Assembly (NCBI GenBank): GCA_964550915.1
Contig: CAZKBY010000144.1
Span: 1 to 6,982 of the forward strand
DNA: 6,982 nucleotides
Source: JARYMI01 sp964550915
Lineage (GTDB): Bacteria; Acidobacteriota; Aminicenantia; Aminicenantales; UBA8522
Direction: 5' to 3'
Shown here piece after piece: positions 4,548 through 6,982 of the stretch. The notes under the pieces are model-generated. The model searched no databases. It was not told the origin of the DNA and saw only the letters and a program-made list of their open reading frames with translations. Positions within the stretch are counted from its first letter, which is position 1; every line of letters starts with the position of its first letter. A program made the translations under genes and the position numbers.

Positions 4548-6982
4548 AAATGAGTTTGGGGTCAATGAGACCGACGATATTTTTTTGTTTGAGGAACTCG
4601 TTAAAAATCGGCAGGTCTGTCTGGAGCAAGCTTTCAAACCGTGCTTTCTCTACTGCCAGGCGCTCTTTCAGGGTAGCGTGAACTTCTCGCTGCTGCTTAT
4701 TAGGCGCAAAGTCGACACTGTCTGAAAGATCTCCGGCGAGCACAGAGAGTTTTGAGTAGAGCCTGTGAGGACTGCGGAAGGATTTGGAGTCTCCCTCAGC
4801 CAAGACGGGCTGGAAGAGCTCATCCTCGACCGAACAGAGCTTTTTATCGAACTGGTCGATAGCTGTAAGCATATCCTTCTCGGCCTTGCCCGCTTCGACA
4901 ACATCCTTGAGGTCATCAAGCTGCTTGCGCAACCACTCAATCCGGTTGATCATATCCGAAACAGAGTTCAGATCCTCCCGCACGGCCAGCTGCATCTTCA
5001 CCTGTTCTTTGATGTCCTCGATTGTTCCGGCCGAGCGCGGGTCTTTCCTCACTTCTAGCTTTTGACTGAGTTCCCTGTCGCCAGCTTTTAGTTTGACCGT
5101 ATAGCTTCCCGGCGCGGCCAGGAATCCCATAAAACCGCCGTAGGTTCCCCAGCTAAGGATGGGATACCAGCCTTCCCGTTCCCAGGTCTCGCGAAACCTC
5201 TTTTCTTCGACCACGTGAGGGTTGCCGGATGGCTTTGTCCGGAGCTTAGCTTGCCGGGCGCCTGGATAACGCAGATTCCAGGCGACGCGGTTGATGCCGC
5301 GTTCCTTTGTTCCGGGAAGCGAGGTAACTTCCCGGCCTTCCTCATCGAGAATCGTAATTGTCACGGCATCCTTCGGAACCTCTTTCAAGTAATAATTGAT
5401 GAACGCTTGAGGAGAAATTTCCGGGCCGCCGGCGATGCTGTGCAGCCGGTAGGTAGGCCGGGGTTTGAAAAGATGGATATCCGCTTTCAAAACATCGGTC
5501 GTGAGCTGCTGGAGGGGTGTGATGTCGTCCATGATCCAGAAGCCGCGGCCGTAAGTCCCGACGACGAGGTCACAGAAATTTTCCTGGACGACCATGTGAT
5601 GGACGGGCGCGTGGGGGAGGTTATTCTGAAGAGGCAGCCAGGTTTGGCCGTCGTTAAAGGAGACGTAGATAGCATTCTCTGTTCCCAGGTAGAGCATTCC
5701 TTCCCTAACGGGGTCTTCGTGAATCCAGTGACAGTAGCTGAACACGGACTTGGGGATGTCTCCGCCGATGAACGTCCAGGTTTTACCGTAATCGGTGGTT
5801 TTATAGACAAAGGGGTCGCGGTTGTTCATCTGGTGAAAATCGACAGTGAGGTAGGCTTTTCCGGCCGCATAGCGCGATGGCTCGATATTGCTTACCGTGC
5901 CCCAAGGAGGAAGGTTGGGGATGCTGGCTGTAACGTTCGTCCAGGTGTTGCCGCCGTTTCTGGTCACCTGAACCAGGCCGTCGTTCGTGCCGGCCCAGAT
6001 GCAGCCTTTTTCGACTGGAGATTCGGCGATGGCGAAGACGACGCAGCCGTACTCGACCGCCAAGTTGTCCAGAGTCAGCCCTCCTGAGGGCCCCATTTTG
6101 GTCGGGTCGTTCGTGGTCAGATCTGGACTGATGATGCTCCAGCTCCGGCCGCCGTCGGTTGTCATGTGGATGAACTGGCTTCCCACATAGACCTTGTTGT
6201 GGTCATGCGGCGAGATATGGATGGGGAATGTCCAGTTGAACCTGTACTTCGCAGCGGCGGCGTGAGAGCCGTAGATGGACTCCGGCCAGACGTGAACGGT
6301 GTTGATATGGCAGGTGCTGTAATCGGCTCGTTGGAGCTGGGCGTTGTAGCTTCCTCCCCAGACGATGTTCGGGTCGACTGGGTCCGGGATGATAAACCCG
6401 CATTCGCCGCCGGCGGTGGCTTCCCAAAGGGTGCGGGACGGCGACCAGCCGCGTTCCCTCTCTCCCGTGCTCGGGCCCTTGTAGGCGTCTCCGTCCTGCC
6501 GTCCTCCGTAGACGTAGTAGGGAATCTGGTTATCCACGGCCACGTGGTACATCTGGGCGATGGGCAGGTTCACCCTCTTCCAGGTCTGGCCTCGGTTGAG
6601 GGTGATGATGACCCCGCCGTCGTCGCTGATCATCATCCGTTCGGGTATCTTGGGGTCGGCCCACAGGTCGTGGCAGTCGCCGCTCCAGGGGACGACCTCG
6701 CTCGTCGCGCCGCCGTCGAGGGTACGGCTCATGCTGTTTGCCGCGAAATAAACTTCGTTTTCATCCGCCGGGTTGACCATGATCCGCGAGGCGTAATGCG
6801 GCCTTTCGTTGAGCAGGCGGTTGTAGCTCATGAGCTTCCAGGTTTCGCCACCGTCGCTCGACCGCCAGAGCACGCCGCGGTTGGGAGTGCCCGTTTCGAT
6901 CAAGGCGTAGACGACGGCAGAATTGCTCGGAGCAACGGCCAACCCTACTTTTCCGATCGGAGGACTCGGAAGACCGCTACCG
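4546..6982 (-). CDS. Large Asp-box (BNR) beta-propeller protein, sortilin/VPS10-like, N-terminus outside window
   Basis: At least 811 residues are visible; the frame stays open to the window edge, reading SGLPSPPIGKVGLAVAPSN, so the TTG at 6942 is not the start. Relatives are usually about 1000-1100 residues, implying roughly 200-300 missing, including any signal peptide. Numbered from the first visible codon, Asp-boxes (SxDxGxTW) occur at 41-48, 87-94 (degenerate), 127-134, 274-281, 340-347, 395-402 and 441-448, each closing a propeller blade. The hallmark GTYGRGFWIMDDITPL at 475-490 marks the end of the propeller. A beta-rich domain follows (VTITILDEEGREVTSL; GTYGGFMGFLAAPGSYTVKLKAGDREL), then a helical, coiled-coil-prone tail from about 650 to the end. 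Such proteins are often annotated as glycosyl hydrolase or VPS10 family; no catalytic residues are evident, so binding or scaffold roles remain open. Probably exported. First visible gene of the minus-strand run. Confidence 0.9.
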   Translation of the reverse strand, partial: GSGLPSPPIGKVGLAVAPSNSAVVYALIETGTPNRGVLWRSSDGGETWKLMSYNRLLNERPHYASRIMVNPADENEVYFAANSMSRTLDGGATSEVVPWSGDCHDLWADPKIPERMMISDDGGVIITLNRGQTWKRVNLPIAQMYHVAVDNQIPYYVYGGRQDGDAYKGPSTGERERGWSPSRTLWEATAGGECGFIIPDPVDPNIVWGGSYNAQLQRADYSTCHINTVHVWPESIYGSHAAAAKYRFNWTFPIHISPHDHNKVYVGSQFIHMTTDGGRSWSIISPDLTTNDPTKMGPSGGLTLDNLAVEYGCVVFAIAESPVEKGCIWAGTNDGLVQVTRNGGNTWTNVTASIPNLPPWGTVSNIEPSRYAAGKAYLTVDFHQMNNRDPFVYKTTDYGKTWTFIGGDIPKSVFSYCHWIHEDPVREGMLYLGTENAIYVSFNDGQTWLPLQNNLPHAPVHHMVVQENFCDLVVGTYGRGFWIMDDITPLQQLTTDVLKADIHLFKPRPTYRLHSIAGGPEISPQAFINYYLKEVPKDAVTITILDEEGREVTSLPGTKERGINRVAWNLRYPGARQAKLRTKPSGNPHVVEEKRFRETWEREGWYPILSWGTYGGFMGFLAAPGSYTVKLKAGDRELSQKLEVRKDPRSAGTIEDIKEQVKMQLAVREDLNSVSDMINRIEWLRKQLDDLKDVVEAGKAEKDMLTAIDQFDKKLCSVEDELFQPVLAEGDSKSFRSPHRLYSKLSVLAGDLSDSVDFAPNKQQREVHATLKERLAVEKARFESLLQTDLPIFNEFLKQKNIVGLIDPKLI

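Noticed and set aside
5215..6087. Long plus-strand ORF of 290 codons antisense to the Asp-box gene
   Set aside because: It lies wholly inside a clearly coding minus-strand gene with repeated Asp-boxes, has no recognisable motif, and its length is explained by codon bias of the opposite strand.
6940..6942. TTG as start codon of the Asp-box protein
   Set aside because: Family-like sequence (LPSPPIGKVG) continues in frame to the window edge, so the gene is truncated by the window and does not start here.
1..6982. CRISPR array, tRNA, rRNA, insertion sequence or toxin-antitoxin pair
   Set aside because: No spaced direct repeats, cloverleaf-like sequence, transposase motifs or small paired ORFs with recognisable toxin or antitoxin features were seen on either strand.

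Overview
The window reads as chromosomal DNA from a GC-moderate, Gram-negative-type bacterium. Four things point towards Candidatus Aminicenantes or a related Acidobacteriota-like lineage: a long Asp-box (sortilin/VPS10-like) repeat protein, an exported O-methyltransferase of the LDRHR/NVPETDGR type, an S33-type hydrolase with a lipoprotein signal, and an alanine racemase with a GYWHGFP motif. This placement is recognition from memory and has not been tested by search.

Layout, left to right. Positions 1-197 are non-coding, with a perfect TCAC microsatellite, a candidate sigma70-type promoter carrying an ACGCAA/TTGCGT inverted repeat, and a possible 13-codon mini-ORF whose TGA abuts the next ATG. 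Positions 198-1010 (+) encode a class I SAM-dependent O-methyltransferase with a signal peptide. It converges on, and overlaps by 14 bases, a CoA-pyrophosphatase-type Nudix hydrolase (997-1656, -). After a 183-base divergent spacer comes an alpha/beta hydrolase of the proline-iminopeptidase (S33) type with a lipoprotein-like leader (1840-3072, +). Its 3' end runs into a decayed, frame-broken TPR-like segment (to about 3203). The right half is a minus-strand run: a large Asp-box beta-propeller protein (4546 to the window edge, N-terminus outside), then a heavily damaged alanine racemase (3990-4534), then an intact class I SAM methyltransferase (3288-3989). Stop/SD and stop/start contacts suggest these three are or were one transcript.

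The most notable pattern is reading-frame damage in three separate genes. The O-methyltransferase appears to have lost its natural stop at an A7 run. The hydrolase needs three single-base corrections, all at short homopolymers, to restore a TPR tail. The alanine racemase has an ATA where its start should be, lacks the middle of its barrel (about 190-200 codons), changes frame at the junction and has an in-frame TAG. The small homopolymer indels could be sequencing or assembly error, or true gene decay. The alanine racemase deletion is too large to be a base-calling error, though it could be a misassembly. The Nudix, methyltransferase and Asp-box genes read cleanly.

I found no CRISPR array, tRNA, rRNA, insertion sequence, or convincing defence or other new multi-gene system.
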